Source: Candidatus Avimicrobium faecavium (GTDB lineage Bacteria; Bacillota; Clostridia; Oscillospirales; Ruminococcaceae). Taken from it: 7,176 bases of DNA. Both the position numbers and the translations under genes were made by a program. The stretch covers positions 1 through 7,176 of the forward strand of contig CAJFQR010000073.1 in assembly GCA_904419105.1 (NCBI GenBank). The letters run 5' to 3'. The notes beneath the pieces are model-generated. The model was not told the DNA's origin. It was given only the letters and a program-made list of their open reading frames with translations, and did no database searches. Within the stretch, counting starts at the first letter, position 1; the number at the start of each line of letters is the position of its first letter. Positions 7,067 through 7,176 of this stretch are shown piece by piece.

Positions 7067-7100
7067 GTGAGGGGGAAACCATCAGGGTTTCCACCCTCAC
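7067..7100. repeat. 14-bp hairpin with one bulge
   Basis: GTGAGGG-GGAAACC (7067-7080) pairs with GGTTTCC (7086-7092), a bulged A at 7093, and CCCTCAC (7094-7100), with loop ATCAG. This is the longest stem in the right-end cluster. No T-tract follows on either strand. Confidence 0.65.
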
Positions 7101-7130
7101 ATAGAGCGAAGCGGAAGTCCCCGCCGCAGC

Positions 7131-7176
7131 GGGCGGCATTTGGCGCAGCCAAATGCCTCTTCACCAAAAGAAAAGG
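7131..7176. repeat. Dispersed palindromic block, copy B (runs to the window end)
   Basis: GGCATTTGGC (7135-7144) and GCCAAATGCC (7148-7157) with loop GCA, followed by CACCAAAAGAAA, repeat the block at 6829-6875. The loop change leaves the stem intact. The window ends inside or just after this copy. Confidence 0.8.

Larger units (their letters stand above)
5550..7176. other. Gene-free structured repeat region
   Basis: No open frame here has a convincing start, ribosome binding site or recognisable protein. The longer frames run through the 15-bp arrays (open in all six frames because the unit is a stop-free multiple of three) or through the palindromes, and their two module copies do not keep a common protein C-terminus. 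The region is made of two array-plus-spacer modules, two copies of a 122-bp element, and a dense set of hairpins. It may be a repeat-rich intergenic island or contain untranslated RNAs. Confidence 0.7.

Noticed and set aside
6613..7104. 163-codon plus-strand frame over the palindromes
   Set aside because: It runs through several perfect hairpins and repeat blocks, has no binding site, and its translation is basic and low in recognisable structure.

Overview
The window looks like chromosomal DNA of a GC-rich, low-branching Firmicute. The evidence is a HrcA/CIRCE operator, strong AGGAGG-type ribosome binding sites, sigma-A type promoters with 17-base spacers, and intrinsic terminators. A gut Oscillospiraceae/Ruminococcaceae relative (Faecalibacterium, Gemmiger or Subdoligranulum type) would fit, but that placement is inference; no rRNA or other taxonomic marker is present.

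Left end (1-298): a tRNA-Ser(CGA) gene on the minus strand with its own promoter and a hairpin terminator, then a divergent plus-strand promoter overlapped by a perfect CIRCE operator. Centre-left (370-2991): clpB, the Hsp100 disaggregase, starting at GTG after a strong ribosome binding site and ending before a bidirectional terminator (3036-3085). Centre-right (3112-5316, minus strand): a likely three-gene operon converging on that terminator. It encodes a CNNM/CBS-domain (HlyC/CorC-type) membrane protein, then a small lipoprotein, then a 103-residue protein of unknown function. The operon has a clear promoter at 5521-5549 and a leader of about 200 nt. The leader holds a possible 18-codon ORF and a terminator-like hairpin, which suggests transcription attenuation.

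Right end (about 5550-7176): 1.6 kb in which I see no credible protein gene. It holds two tandem modules of about 307 bp, each made of a 15-bp minisatellite array (six full units) followed by a roughly 90% identical spacer with conserved hairpins. Next come two copies of a 122-bp direct repeat with internal stems, and then a dense run of perfect palindromes, one of which recurs in a repeated 45-bp block. This repeat region is the least explained part of the window.

Functionally, the left half is a heat-shock unit (HrcA-controlled clpB). The middle is probably a metal-ion or envelope-related unit whose leader may sense something. The right part is a structured repeat region of unknown role. 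All calls come from reading the sequence by eye; no database or folding program was run.
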